A program made the position numbers and the translations under genes. The notes below the pieces were generated by a model that searched no databases, had not been told where the DNA came from, and saw only the letters and a list, made by a program, of their open reading frames with translations. From Pseudescherichia sp032055545 (GTDB taxonomy: Bacteria > Pseudomonadota > Gammaproteobacteria > Enterobacterales > Enterobacteriaceae): a stretch of 64,000 nt of DNA. The first letter of the stretch is position 1, and each line of letters begins with the position of its first letter. Shown here piece by piece: positions 24,889 through 32,946 of the stretch. The DNA lies in assembly GCA_032055545.1 (NCBI GenBank), contig DAMBQR010000013.1:9188-73187 (forward strand). Reading direction: 5' to 3'.

Positions 24889-25500
24889 GTGACCAAAAAA
24901 AATGAAAGTCAGTCTGCGCTGCGAACGTCGTCTGGCCCGTACCGTAGCCAGCAAAGCCATGAAGCTATTCTTGCTGCGGCAGAAGCGCTGTTGAGTGAAG
25001 GCGGGCCTGGCGCGATGACGTTTGAGTCTGTCGCCCGGCGTGCCCGTGCAGGAAAAACAACCCTCTATCGCTGGTGGCCTAACAAATCGGCCCTGTTACT
25101 TGAGATCTACGAGCGCCAAAAAAGAAGGGTTATTAGCGATGTGGATAGCGGTAGTCTTAGGGGCGATCTTAAGGCACTGACCAGAGCGCTATGGGGATTT
25201 TGGCGAATAAATAATGCCGGAGCGGCTTTTGGTGCGCTGATAGCTGAAGCTCAGCTCTCAAAAGAGAGTCAGACGGTTTTAGCCGACTACTTTAACCGAT
25301 CTGACGCCGGCATGTCGTTTCTATGTTTTGAGAGAGCGCTGAAACGTGGCGAAATATCCAATAGCAGTGATATTGCCGCTTGCAGAAAAGCCTATGTCGC
25401 TATGAACTGGTTTCATCTCCTATGTGGAAAGCTGGACGATAATGAGATCGATTCCGCTGTAGATATGTTAATTGATGGAATGATCTCTCGTCGGGATTAA
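24889..25500 (+). CDS. TetR/AcrR-family repressor
   Basis: A 203-residue TetR-family regulator. The N-terminal helix-turn-helix is at about residues 44-63 (TFESVARRARAGKTTLYRWW), with the family's usual TTLYRWWPNKSALL core. A ligand-binding helical domain fills the rest. The start is chosen as GTG at 24889, four bases after GGAGG; an upstream TTG at 24850 has no site. It is divergent from the MFS-AfsA operon and faces a strong palindromic operator, so it most likely represses that operon and perhaps itself. In Streptomyces the gamma-butyrolactone receptors (ArpA type) are also TetR proteins, which suggests, but does not prove, that the ligand is the operon's product. Confidence 0.88.
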   Translation: MTKKNESQSALRTSSGPYRSQQSHEAILAAAEALLSEGGPGAMTFESVARRARAGKTTLYRWWPNKSALLLEIYERQKRRVISDVDSGSLRGDLKALTRALWGFWRINNAGAAFGALIAEAQLSKESQTVLADYFNRSDAGMSFLCFERALKRGEISNSSDIAACRKAYVAMNWFHLLCGKLDDNEIDSAVDMLIDGMISRRD

Positions 25501-25523
25501 TCTCTCCCACACACCCTTTTTAT

Positions 25524-25727
25524 ATAGTGGGTGTAAAAAGTGTCGTGAAGGCGCTGGGCGACGCCGGAGCGCAGTATGTTATCGCGACGGAGCAGAAAGA
25601 TCTGGCGGCGCGCGTGCAGCAGATTACCGGCAGTAAAGGGGCACGCGTGGTCTTCAATCCCATCGGTGGGCCTGGCATCGCCCGGCTCGCAGAGTGTATG
25701 GTTTTTGGGCATGTATGCTCCAGTTAA
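25524..25727 (+). pseudogene. Fragment of a medium-chain (zinc-type) dehydrogenase/quinone reductase
   Basis: About 60 codons read as the middle of an MDR oxidoreductase: KALGDAGAQYVIATEQKDL, then ITGSKGARVVFNPIGGPG, the nucleotide-binding part of quinone-oxidoreductase-like enzymes. Both ends are missing and no proper start is present. It begins about 25 bases after the tetR stop. The remnant is most likely a scar of a former neighbouring gene. Confidence 0.65.
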
Positions 25728-25978
25728 TACTTCACACTCTCATTTCAGGTATTATAACTGCAGTTAATTAATACAACGGTTAGACTTTTTTATCCACGCC
25801 TCCTCTTTCTCCACTAATGAAATAATCCCAAACTTAGTGGCTTATACATAAGAAAATATTGAGGTTACAATTATCGTTCGCTTGCCATTCTGGTGCTATT
25901 CTCTGCATCTGTTCGGACTATTGAAATAGAATTCGGGTGATTTGTATTGATTTTTTATATGGACAAGGAGTAAGACCT

Positions 25979-26569
25979 ATGCCGACAAAAAGGAAGCATC
26001 TGACTCGTCAGGAAGTAGATCAGATCCTCAAAGCTGCTGATAAAGGAGTACATTTTGAGCGTGATTATTGTCTGATTCAGATGTGCTTTCTACATGGCCT
26101 GCGTGTAAGTGAACTGTGCGGAATGCGGCTATCGGATATCGACATGGTAGGGCGCTCTGTGTACGTGCGACGGCTCAAAAATAGCCTTTCGACCCAGCAT
26201 CCGTTGTTTGATAAGGAGCTGCCGCCATTACTGCGCTGGTTGAATATACGCAGCCGCTGGCGCGATGCTGACAGCGACTGGCTGTTTTTGTCGCAGAAGG
26301 GAGGCGCGCTGTCACGGCACCAGGTAAGACTGCTGTTAAAACGTTATGCAGAGCAGGCAGGGATCAGTATTGCCGCCCACCCGCATATGCTCCGCCACGG
26401 ATGCGGCTATGCGCTAGCCGATCTGGGACGCGATACACGCTTGATTCAGGACTATCTTGGACATAGAAATATACGCCATACTGTAATTTACACTGCAACT
26501 AATACTCAGCGCTTTATAAATGTGTGGGGAAATACCAAACAAAACTACGCAATTAGTGCCAGAGTGTAG
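25979..26569 (+). CDS. FimB/FimE-type tyrosine recombinase
   Basis: A 196-residue site-specific recombinase, the size of FimB and FimE (about 200 aa). All active-site residues are present: R42 in HGLRVSEL, H136 and R139 in HPHMLRHGCGYALADLG, H162 in YLGHRN and Y171 in TVIYTAT. ATG at 25979 follows AAGGAG. Such enzymes invert the promoter element of type 1 fimbriae. Directly downstream lie 9-bp inverted repeats and a promoter pointing away from the fimbrial genes, as expected for a switch in the OFF phase. The left repeat lies inside the last codons of this gene, so inversion would alter its C-terminus. Only one recombinase gene is present, so it probably acts in both directions. Confidence 0.92.
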   Translation: MPTKRKHLTRQEVDQILKAADKGVHFERDYCLIQMCFLHGLRVSELCGMRLSDIDMVGRSVYVRRLKNSLSTQHPLFDKELPPLLRWLNIRSRWRDADSDWLFLSQKGGALSRHQVRLLLKRYAEQAGISIAAHPHMLRHGCGYALADLGRDTRLIQDYLGHRNIRHTVIYTATNTQRFINVWGNTKQNYAISARV

Positions 26570-26572
26570 AGT

Positions 26573-26601
26573 AGTATCAAAAATATCGGACTAAGTGTCA
26601 A
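26573..26601 (-). promoter_or_regulatory. Fimbrial promoter, currently pointing away from the operon
   Basis: On the minus strand TTGACA (26596-26601), a 17-bp spacer and GATACT (26573-26578). It reads toward the recombinase gene, so in this sequence the fimbrial operon should be OFF. Inversion of the element would place it about 80-100 bases upstream of the pilin gene, facing it. Confidence 0.75.
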
Positions 26602-26693
26602 AGATTTTTCAGGATCCTTTCGGTAATGCAACTATCCCATTAATTTTAAAATGATTTATCAATCAATTTATTACATTGGATTCTTTATTAAGA

Positions 26694-26726
26694 CTGGCAA
26701 TGTGTAATAAAGCTTCACATTGCCAG
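26694..26726. repeat. Perfect hairpin inside the invertible element
   Basis: Eleven-base arms CTGGCAATGTG and CACATTGCCAG with an 11-base loop. It could limit read-through within the switch or bind a regulator. No T-run follows. Confidence 0.5.
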
Positions 26727-26751
26727 GGTGCTCTTATTTCTCAGGTTCTTA

Positions 26752-26775
26752 TTTTATGCCAGCTTTGGCATAAAA
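26752..26775. terminator. Bidirectional terminator-like hairpin in the invertible element
   Basis: Ten-base arms TTTTATGCCA and TGGCATAAAA around a GCTT loop, with A/T runs on both sides. It could stop transcription from the recombinase side, or act in either orientation of the switch. Confidence 0.5.
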
Positions 26776-26926
26776 AATTAGAGATGGCCTTATTTTATTC
26801 CGTATGCATGCCGTTCTCCCTATTTAACTCTGAACTCACCAAATTGGCACTAAAGGGAAAGTCTTATGCTGATTTATTGCTCGCCAGAGAGGTGCCCCGT
26901 AATAATTATTCATCAAGGAAATAGTT

Positions 26927-27448
26927 ATGAATAAATCAATATTAAATATGCTCTTTATGGTTATCGCAGGTGTGATGGAAAACGCGTTGGCAGCTGATGG
27001 CACTATCCATTTTACCGGCAGTGTATCTGACCAGACCTGTACCATAGACAGCAGTTCACAAAGCTTGAACGTCGATTTAGGCACGGTTTCTCAGGCCGCG
27101 CTAAGCGGTGCGGCAGGCATCAAGGCTTCACCCACGCAGTTTACGCTCACCCTGAACGCATGCCCCGACACGGTGACCGGAGCAAGCGTAAAATTTGATG
27201 GGACGCCCGACGATGTGGAAAAAAGCCTGCTGGCGCTGGATGACGATACGGGGGTAGCAACCGGCGTCGGTATCGAAATCGCCAATTCAGACGGTACGGC
27301 CATTCCTCTACACTCAGCCTCTGCTGACTATCCCCTGGTGGAAGGAGATAACGCCATAGGCTTTCTCGCGCGCTATGTCTCTACTGGGGCAGCGGTTACG
27401 CCAGGCAAGGCGAATGGAACCTCTGAGTTTACCATTAATTATAAGTAA
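26927..27448 (+). CDS. Type 1-like fimbrial major subunit (FimA family)
   Basis: A 173-residue pilin with a Sec signal peptide cleaved after ALA near residue 22. The usual pilin disulfide pair is Cys in VSDQTCTID and Cys in LNACPDT, and the C-terminal beta strand ends in FTINYK with the penultimate Tyr recognised by the chaperone. ATG at 26927 follows AAGGAAA. It lies 73 bases downstream of the invertible element, so its expression should depend on the switch orientation. Chaperone, usher and adhesin genes follow in order, a complete chaperone-usher operon, though the fimI, fimF and fimG equivalents of E. coli are absent. Confidence 0.9.
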   Translation: MNKSILNMLFMVIAGVMENALAADGTIHFTGSVSDQTCTIDSSSQSLNVDLGTVSQAALSGAAGIKASPTQFTLTLNACPDTVTGASVKFDGTPDDVEKSLLALDDDTGVATGVGIEIANSDGTAIPLHSASADYPLVEGDNAIGFLARYVSTGAAVTPGKANGTSEFTINYK

Positions 27449-27487
27449 CGCTGCTGTTGGGGAGGGCTTACACGTTATTTCGCAGGA

Positions 27488-28186
27488 GTGCGCCTGTTTT
27501 ATTCAGGAGATAAAAAAATTAACAGATATAGCGTCGTTGCGCTGGCGCTATTTGCCACGCAAGTACAGGCCGGGATTATTATTGGCGGCACGCGGGTAAT
27601 TTATCCCGGCGATAAAACAGAGGCTGCGGTTTCCATTCGCAATCCTCAGAAATCTGGCGTCAGCCTGGTACAAAGCTGGGTTGACGGCGGCGATAAATCC
27701 CATACTGCGCCCTTTATCGTTACGCCTCCGCTGTTCCGCATCAATCCCGGCGAAGAGAATATGCTACGTATTGTCCGGATCGGCGGCAGCCTGGCGGAGG
27801 ATCGCGAGTCCCGGTTCTGGCTGAATGTTAAAGCTATTCCCGCTACCGATGATAGTCAGCCGCAAACTAACGTATTGCAGCTGGTGGTAAAGTCACGCCT
27901 GAAGCTTTTTTATCGCCCGGCAGGGCTGGAGGGCGACCCGGTTAATGCGTACCGGCAGCTGAATGTCAGCCGCAGCGGCAACCGGTTAAGCTTAAGTAAC
28001 CCGACGCCGTATTACGTTACGCTCTTTACGCTCAAGGTTGACGGGCATGAAATACCGGACGCGGAGAGCGTTCCCCCGAAGGGAAGCGCTACTTTTTTAC
28101 TCCCAACAGCGACGGCCTCTACCGTGACGTGGCAGGCCATTAACGACTTTGGCGGTATTAGCCAGGCTGAAAGCCGTAAGCTGTAA
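27488..28186 (+). CDS. Periplasmic fimbrial chaperone (FimC/PapD family)
   Basis: A periplasmic chaperone of two immunoglobulin-like domains that caps pilins by donor-strand complementation. It has the family pattern GGTRVIYPGDKTEAAVSIRN at the start of domain 1, FWLNVKAIP, and the C-terminal TWQAINDFGG. The start is uncertain. GTG at 27488 keeps the frame but lies directly on its only upstream AGGAG. A better-placed AGGAGA (27505-27510) would serve ATT at 27518, giving a compact signal peptide (NRYSVVALALFATQVQA). No ATG is in frame. An ATG-to-ATT change, or use of a rare start, would lower chaperone supply. Confidence 0.9.
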   Translation: MRLFYSGDKKINRYSVVALALFATQVQAGIIIGGTRVIYPGDKTEAAVSIRNPQKSGVSLVQSWVDGGDKSHTAPFIVTPPLFRINPGEENMLRIVRIGGSLAEDRESRFWLNVKAIPATDDSQPQTNVLQLVVKSRLKLFYRPAGLEGDPVNAYRQLNVSRSGNRLSLSNPTPYYVTLFTLKVDGHEIPDAESVPPKGSATFLLPTATASTVTWQAINDFGGISQAESRKL

Positions 28187-28195
28187 GGAGGGGTA

Positions 28196-30688
28196 ATGGA
28201 AAGGAAGCTATTCCGATCTTCATTAACTCTGCTGATGCTTTACGCCAGCATGGGGGAGGGGCGTGAAATTTTTAATCTTCACGCGCTGGAGATTGGCAAC
28301 CCAGGCCAGCCGGTAGTGGATCTCTCTGCCTTTGCTGAAGCCGGTGGGCAACTGCCGGGCGTCTACCGGGTAGCGGTGTTCATCAACGGTGAGCGGCAGA
28401 GCAAAACGCAGGATATCGCATTTGTTGCCGGGCATAACAGCACACTTGCAGCACAGATTACCCCCGCCATGCTGCAGCGCTGGGGAGTAAAAACAGAGGC
28501 ATTTCCGCTGCTGGCCGCACTGCCCCTGGACCAGCCGCTGGATGATATCGGTAAAGCTATTCCTATGGCCAGCAGCGAGCTATGGTTCAACAGGCTGCAG
28601 CTGAACGTCAGCATACCCCAGTCAGCAATGCGCACCTCTGCGCGTGGTTATATCGATCCGGCAGAGTGGGATGAGGGCGTGCCCGCAGCCCTGCTGAACT
28701 ATAGCCTCAGCGGTAGCCGCACCCGACGTGACGGAGAGTATGGTGTCGATGACAGCCACTATGCCAACCTGCAAAGCGGCTTAAACCTTGGCCCATGGCG
28801 GCTGCGCAGCTACTCAACATTGAGCAATAACGCGGGCGGCGGCAGCCACTGGGACGCCGTTAACACCTGGCTTCAGCGAGATATTCTCCGCCTGAAAGGG
28901 CAGTTAACGTTGGGAGATAGCTATACGCCATCGGATGTTTTCGACAGCGTACAGTTTCGTGGTGCCCAGCTCGTTTCAGACGATAATATGCTGCCGGACA
29001 GCCTGCGCGGCTTTGCGCCGGTTGTTCGCGGTATTGCGCAGTCCAGTGCGCAGGTAACCATCAAACAAAACGGCTATACCATCTATCAGACCTACGTTGC
29101 GCCAGGCGCGTTTACCATCAGTGACCTCTATCCCACTTCTGGTAGCGGCGACCTGACGGTAATTATTAAAGAGGCCGACGGCAGCGAGCGGAACTTTGTA
29201 CAGCCGTTTTCAGCGGTGCCGATTATGCAGCGCGAGGGGCGATTAAAATATGCCCTGGCCGCTGGCAGATACCGCAGCAGTGATGAAAGCGATGACCCCA
29301 CCTTCGGGCAGGTTACGGCTATTTATGGCCTGCCGAATATGATCACGCTTTACGGCGGTGCGCTTTATGCCGGGGACTACTGCTCTGGCGCGGCAGGCGT
29401 AGGTTTTGGTTTCGGCTCGCTTGGCTCGCTTTCCACCGATGTGACTCTGGCACGCGCCAGGCTTGATGACGCGCAGATCCACAGTGGGCAGTCTTACCGG
29501 GTTCAGTATTCAAAGGATATCCAGGCTACGGAGACGCGTTTTACGCTGGCGGCCTGGCGCTACTCGACGGCAGGTTTCTATACCTTTCAGGAAACGAACG
29601 ACGTCCGTATAGGCACCGGTAGCGATGAAGAGATACGCGGCAACAAGCGGCAAAAAATCCAGCTGGATCTCACTCAGAGCCTGGGCAGCAGCGGCTCGCT
29701 CTTTGTGTCGGGTTATCGGCAGCGTTACTGGCATCAAGAGGGCGAAGAGCGCACGTTCAGCGCAGGCTGGAACGGTAGCCTTGCAGATATCAATTACAGC
29801 CTCATCTGGAGCTACAGTGATTATCCAGAAAACAGTGAACCCGCCGATCGGCAGCTGGCGTTTAACATTCAAATCCCTCTCTCTCGCTTTCTGTCCGGCA
29901 CGTCGGCTAACCGAGCCTGGGCCAGTTACAGTATGAATACGGCTAAACGTGGAGATACCCGCCAGCAGGTTGGTCTCAACGGGACGTTGCTTAGCGACAA
30001 CAATTTTAGTTACAGCATTCAACAGAGCAACACCAATCACGGCGAGGGGCGTGCTGGCATTATTCATGCCGATTATAAAGGCAGCTACGGCGAGCTGAAC
30101 GGCGGCTACAGTTATGATGCAAATAGCCAGCAGGTTAATTATGGGTTGAAAGGGGGCATCGTCGCTCATCCTTATGGCGTAACGCTCTCTCAACCTCTCG
30201 GCGAGTCGCTGGCAATTGTCAGTGCGCCTGGCGCAGACGGTGCGAAGGTACAGAATATGACCGGTGTTGCCACTGACCGGCGCGGATATGCAGTTGTCCC
30301 CTATGTGACCCCCTATAAGAGAAACCGTATTGCCCTGGATACCAGCACGCTTGGCGATAAGGTCGATATCGATACCGCAGTGCAGACCGTCACGCCGACG
30401 CAGGGCGCAGTAGTGGTCGCTAATTTCAACACCCGCGTCGGACGTCGGGTTCTCATGACGCTCTACTATCGTGGACTTCCCGTTCCGTTTGGCGCGCAGG
30501 CGCAGCTATCCGCGGGCAGCAGCGGCATTGTGGGCGATGATGGCCAGGTCTACCTTACCGGTATGCCGGACAGGGGAGAAATAACAGTTAGCTGGAACGG
30601 AAAGCGTCAGTGCACCGTGCGTTATCTGCTGCCGGAAAGCACAGGCAACGCCCCTGTTATTCATGTTCAGCAGGAGTGTCGGGAGTGA
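28196..30688 (+). CDS. Outer-membrane fimbrial usher (FimD/PapC family)
   Basis: An 830-residue usher that accepts chaperone-pilin complexes and extrudes the fibre. A signal peptide is followed by the N-terminal chaperone-binding domain (FNLHALEIG). The beta-barrel then has plug-region sequences (FTISDLYPTSGSGDLTVIIKEADGS), and the C-terminal domains end with a Cys pair (KRQCTVRY and QQEC). Length is typical (800-880 aa). It starts nine bases after the chaperone stop and overlaps the adhesin gene by four bases, consistent with one operon. Confidence 0.93.
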   Translation: MERKLFRSSLTLLMLYASMGEGREIFNLHALEIGNPGQPVVDLSAFAEAGGQLPGVYRVAVFINGERQSKTQDIAFVAGHNSTLAAQITPAMLQRWGVKTEAFPLLAALPLDQPLDDIGKAIPMASSELWFNRLQLNVSIPQSAMRTSARGYIDPAEWDEGVPAALLNYSLSGSRTRRDGEYGVDDSHYANLQSGLNLGPWRLRSYSTLSNNAGGGSHWDAVNTWLQRDILRLKGQLTLGDSYTPSDVFDSVQFRGAQLVSDDNMLPDSLRGFAPVVRGIAQSSAQVTIKQNGYTIYQTYVAPGAFTISDLYPTSGSGDLTVIIKEADGSERNFVQPFSAVPIMQREGRLKYALAAGRYRSSDESDDPTFGQVTAIYGLPNMITLYGGALYAGDYCSGAAGVGFGFGSLGSLSTDVTLARARLDDAQIHSGQSYRVQYSKDIQATETRFTLAAWRYSTAGFYTFQETNDVRIGTGSDEEIRGNKRQKIQLDLTQSLGSSGSLFVSGYRQRYWHQEGEERTFSAGWNGSLADINYSLIWSYSDYPENSEPADRQLAFNIQIPLSRFLSGTSANRAWASYSMNTAKRGDTRQQVGLNGTLLSDNNFSYSIQQSNTNHGEGRAGIIHADYKGSYGELNGGYSYDANSQQVNYGLKGGIVAHPYGVTLSQPLGESLAIVSAPGADGAKVQNMTGVATDRRGYAVVPYVTPYKRNRIALDTSTLGDKVDIDTAVQTVTPTQGAVVVANFNTRVGRRVLMTLYYRGLPVPFGAQAQLSAGSSGIVGDDGQVYLTGMPDRGEITVSWNGKRQCTVRYLLPESTGNAPVIHVQQECRE

Positions 30689-31629
30689 AAAGGATCGGTA
30701 TGGGAAGGGTACTGTTGGGTACGCTACTGCTATTACCCTTCATCGCCAGCGCATCGTGTTATTTTACCGGCGACGTGACCAGTGAAGTGCCGGGCTATAT
30801 CAACTTTGGTTACGTTTTGGTTCAGCGGGACACGCCTGTCGGGGCCGTTATTGCCACCGCGACGACCGGAGCCTATAACGGTGGGGATCGCATCGCCGGC
30901 TGTACGGAGCCCTGGACATTGAAATGGGACGTCAAGCAGTGGTCTGTTCCCAGCAGGCTGGGACACAGTATTTACCGCACTAACGTCGAAGGGGTTGGCA
31001 TACGCTTAACCAACACGTCCCTCGGTGAAGTCATTCCTTACACGCAGGAGCGCGGGGTGGAGGATGTAGTCATACAGGGCGATGGCATCAAAGGTGAACT
31101 GATTAAAACCGGAGATATTACAGGTGGCTCGCTGCTGCCCGGCGTTCTGGCTCGGGGAATGGTGTCGGATGAGTTCTATTTTGCCAACGTCACGCTGAAC
31201 GGAATCAGCACTATTGTGACGACGGCCTGTAGTGTCACCTCGCCAAATATTGAGGTTCCGCTGGGTGAACATGATAAAAGCGAGTTTTCGGGCCGGGGTT
31301 CCGGTACGGCCTGGCAAATGTTTGATATTGGTCTGGAGTGCGATCGGGGAGCGCGAATAAGCGTACGTATCGATGCTACCGAAGACAGCGATGCGGGGCA
31401 AAAGGATGTCATGGCGCTGGATCCTGACCCAAATGCTGCCGCCGGCATGGGCGTACAGCTTTGGTACCAGAATGGCGGCGCTGTAGCGTTTGGCGAAACG
31501 CATTATAACCAGCTATCGGCTGGTGGTAATGAAGCGATCCATCTTCAGGCGCGCTATTACCAAACGCTTGAGAGCATTAAAGCAGGCCAGGCTAACGCTA
31601 CGGCAACGTTTACCATGATCTATAGGTAA
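30685..31629 (+). CDS. Fimbrial tip adhesin (FimH-like)
   Basis: A 314-residue protein with a signal peptide (MKRIGMGRVLLG followed by a hydrophobic core) cleaved near SASC. The N-terminal half is a probable receptor-binding domain. The C-terminal pilin domain contains TTACSVTSPNIEVPLG, a central LECDRGARISVRI strand, and the C-terminal ATATFTMIYR donor-recognised strand. The two-domain design and last place in the operon fit a tip adhesin. The GTG at 30685 overlaps the usher stop and has AGGAG eight bases upstream; ATG at 30700 is an alternative. The receptor cannot be read from sequence, and FimH's mannose-binding residues could not be confirmed. Confidence 0.85.
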   Translation: MKRIGMGRVLLGTLLLLPFIASASCYFTGDVTSEVPGYINFGYVLVQRDTPVGAVIATATTGAYNGGDRIAGCTEPWTLKWDVKQWSVPSRLGHSIYRTNVEGVGIRLTNTSLGEVIPYTQERGVEDVVIQGDGIKGELIKTGDITGGSLLPGVLARGMVSDEFYFANVTLNGISTIVTTACSVTSPNIEVPLGEHDKSEFSGRGSGTAWQMFDIGLECDRGARISVRIDATEDSDAGQKDVMALDPDPNAAAGMGVQLWYQNGGAVAFGETHYNQLSAGGNEAIHLQARYYQTLESIKAGQANATATFTMIYR

Positions 31630-31674
31630 AGCTGATCATTTTGCTGCGTCTGATCCTGCTCCTGTGCCTGCCCG

Positions 31675-32613
31675 TCAGAACGGCGTATCGCTGCCGATAT
31701 AGCAGGCCAGCGCTCTGTCGGTAAACATCTGCTCCAGCGCCGTCAGCCGTGCCGGGGCAGGGGGCTGCCAGGCATGGCCCGGATAAGGTTTCCCCAACTG
31801 CTGCCACTTCGACTCTCCCAGCCGATGGAACGGCAGCAGGTTGACCTCATAGACGCCGCTGTCCAGCATAAAGGCTGCCAGCGCCTGCATGTTCTCATCC
31901 GTGTCGTTCACGCCTGCAATTAGCGGAACCCGCAGCACCAGACGGCCATGCCAGCCGCTTTGTACCAGCGCGGAGATGTTGTGCAGAATCGACGTATTGT
32001 CTACGCCGGTGTAGTGGTGGTGAGTCGCGCAGTCCATGTGCTTCACGTCAATAAAGGCAAAGTCAACGTGCTGCATCACCGACAGAAACAGCGCCTCGCG
32101 GGCATAGGCCGTGGTCTCAATGGCAGTGTGGATGCCCGCTTGCTGACAGCGGCGCAGCATGTTTTCCAGAAAAAGATGCTGCACAAAAGGCTCGCCACCG
32201 CTAAAGGTTACCCCGCCCGTCTCACCCCAGAAATCCTGATCGTGCTGCAGGCGCTGGAGCAGGGCGTCCGCCGTGAAGTGCTGGCCGCACTGCTTGAGCG
32301 CCTGCGGCGGACAGGCCGTGACGCAGGCGAGCGAATGACAGTCATGACAGCGCGCTCGGTCAATCGTGAGTGCGTTGTCGATAATGGCAATGGCTGCTCT
32401 GTCGCAGCCCGTCACGCAGCGCGTACACCCCTGCTGCGCAACGCAGCGTACTTCGCTGAACAGCATCTTCTCCCGCGCCTGCCAGCTCTCCGGGTTGGCG
32501 CACCACTGGCAGCTCAGACGGCAGCCGCTCATAAATACGGTAGTGCGGCTGCCAGGGCCGTCATGAATCGAGTGGCTCTGAATATCAAAAATCAGGCCGT
32601 GAGTCGCTTCCAT
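31675..32613 (-). CDS. hpdA: Glycyl-radical activating enzyme, 4-hydroxyphenylacetate decarboxylase activase (HpdA)
   Basis: A 312-residue radical-SAM enzyme with the canonical CxxxCxxC at C31, C35 and C38. A second ferredoxin-like Cys set (CVAQQGCTRCVTGC and CHDCHSLACVTACPP) is typical of YjjW/PflC-type activases that carry extra clusters, and GGVTFSGGEP binds SAM. It installs the glycyl radical on the decarboxylase. It is the last gene of the minus-strand operon, about 77 bases after the small subunit. An intrinsic terminator lies in that gap, so it is probably made in lower amounts than the subunits. Confidence 0.85.
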   Translation of the reverse strand: MEATHGLIFDIQSHSIHDGPGSRTTVFMSGCRLSCQWCANPESWQAREKMLFSEVRCVAQQGCTRCVTGCDRAAIAIIDNALTIDRARCHDCHSLACVTACPPQALKQCGQHFTADALLQRLQHDQDFWGETGGVTFSGGEPFVQHLFLENMLRRCQQAGIHTAIETTAYAREALFLSVMQHVDFAFIDVKHMDCATHHHYTGVDNTSILHNISALVQSGWHGRLVLRVPLIAGVNDTDENMQALAAFMLDSGVYEVNLLPFHRLGESKWQQLGKPYPGHAWQPPAPARLTALEQMFTDRALACYIGSDTPF

Positions 32614-32644
32614 TACTCTGCCTCCTCGCTAGAGAAAACGGTAT

Positions 32645-32671
32645 AAAAAAGAACCCGCGGTGGGCGGGTTC
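32645..32671 (-). terminator. Intrinsic terminator between hpdC and hpdA
   Basis: Perfect eight-base stem GAACCCGC/GCGGGTTC followed, on the minus strand, by a run of six T. It lies inside the operon and should allow only partial read-through to the activase gene. Confidence 0.8.
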
Positions 32672-32689
32672 TGGTGGGCATAGAGAGAG

Positions 32690-32944
32690 TTAACGGCGCT
32701 CAAAGGCGGCGCATAGTCCGGCACTCATGTTAGCGTCTGCCCAGTAGGGCTTCTCCAGGCCATGACACTGCGCGGGCGTGGTGCTATTGCAGAAGTGCTG
32801 GCACTCGCCGCAGCGCGGTCTGTCACGGAAGTCGTCGCAGAGGGGAGAGTCGGTCATGATGGTATGGCCGCTAAGGCGGCAGATCCCTTTGGCCACGTCG
32901 ATGGGGCAAAAGTGCTGACAGTGGCTATGGTTCAGTTCGCTCAT
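32690..32944 (-). CDS. hpdC: 4-hydroxyphenylacetate decarboxylase small subunit (HpdC)
   Basis: An 84-residue, Cys- and His-rich protein, the usual size of the gamma subunit of 4-hydroxyphenylacetate decarboxylase (about 85 aa). Two clusters are visible: HCQHFCPIDVAKGICRLSG and the C-terminal CGECQHFC...CHGLEKPYW with a last Cys in GLCAAF. These match the two [4Fe-4S] sites of the family, one ligated by His. It starts two bases before the stop side of hpdB and is part of the same transcript. Together the two subunits decarboxylate 4-hydroxyphenylacetate to p-cresol under anaerobic conditions. Confidence 0.9.
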   Translation of the reverse strand: MSELNHSHCQHFCPIDVAKGICRLSGHTIMTDSPLCDDFRDRPRCGECQHFCNSTTPAQCHGLEKPYWADANMSAGLCAAFERR

Positions 32945-32946
32945 GA

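Larger units (their letters stand above)
26553..26853. repeat. Invertible promoter element (fimS-like) with 9-bp inverted repeats
   Basis: Left repeat TTAGTGCCA (26553-26561) and right repeat TGGCACTAA (26845-26853) are exact inverted copies bounding 301 bp. E. coli fimS is 314 bp with 9-bp repeats TTGGGGCCA, which share seven of nine bases with these. The element holds a strong promoter near its left end and two hairpins, and separates the recombinase gene from the major pilin. No convincing gene lies inside it. Confidence 0.8.

Noticed and set aside
26694..26726. Integron-type attC site
   Set aside because: It is a simple hairpin without the conserved R' and R'' boxes, and no integron integrase is near.
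26676..26924. 82-codon open frame over the fimbrial switch
   Set aside because: No ribosome-binding site, it spans the right repeat, and it would be destroyed by inversion.
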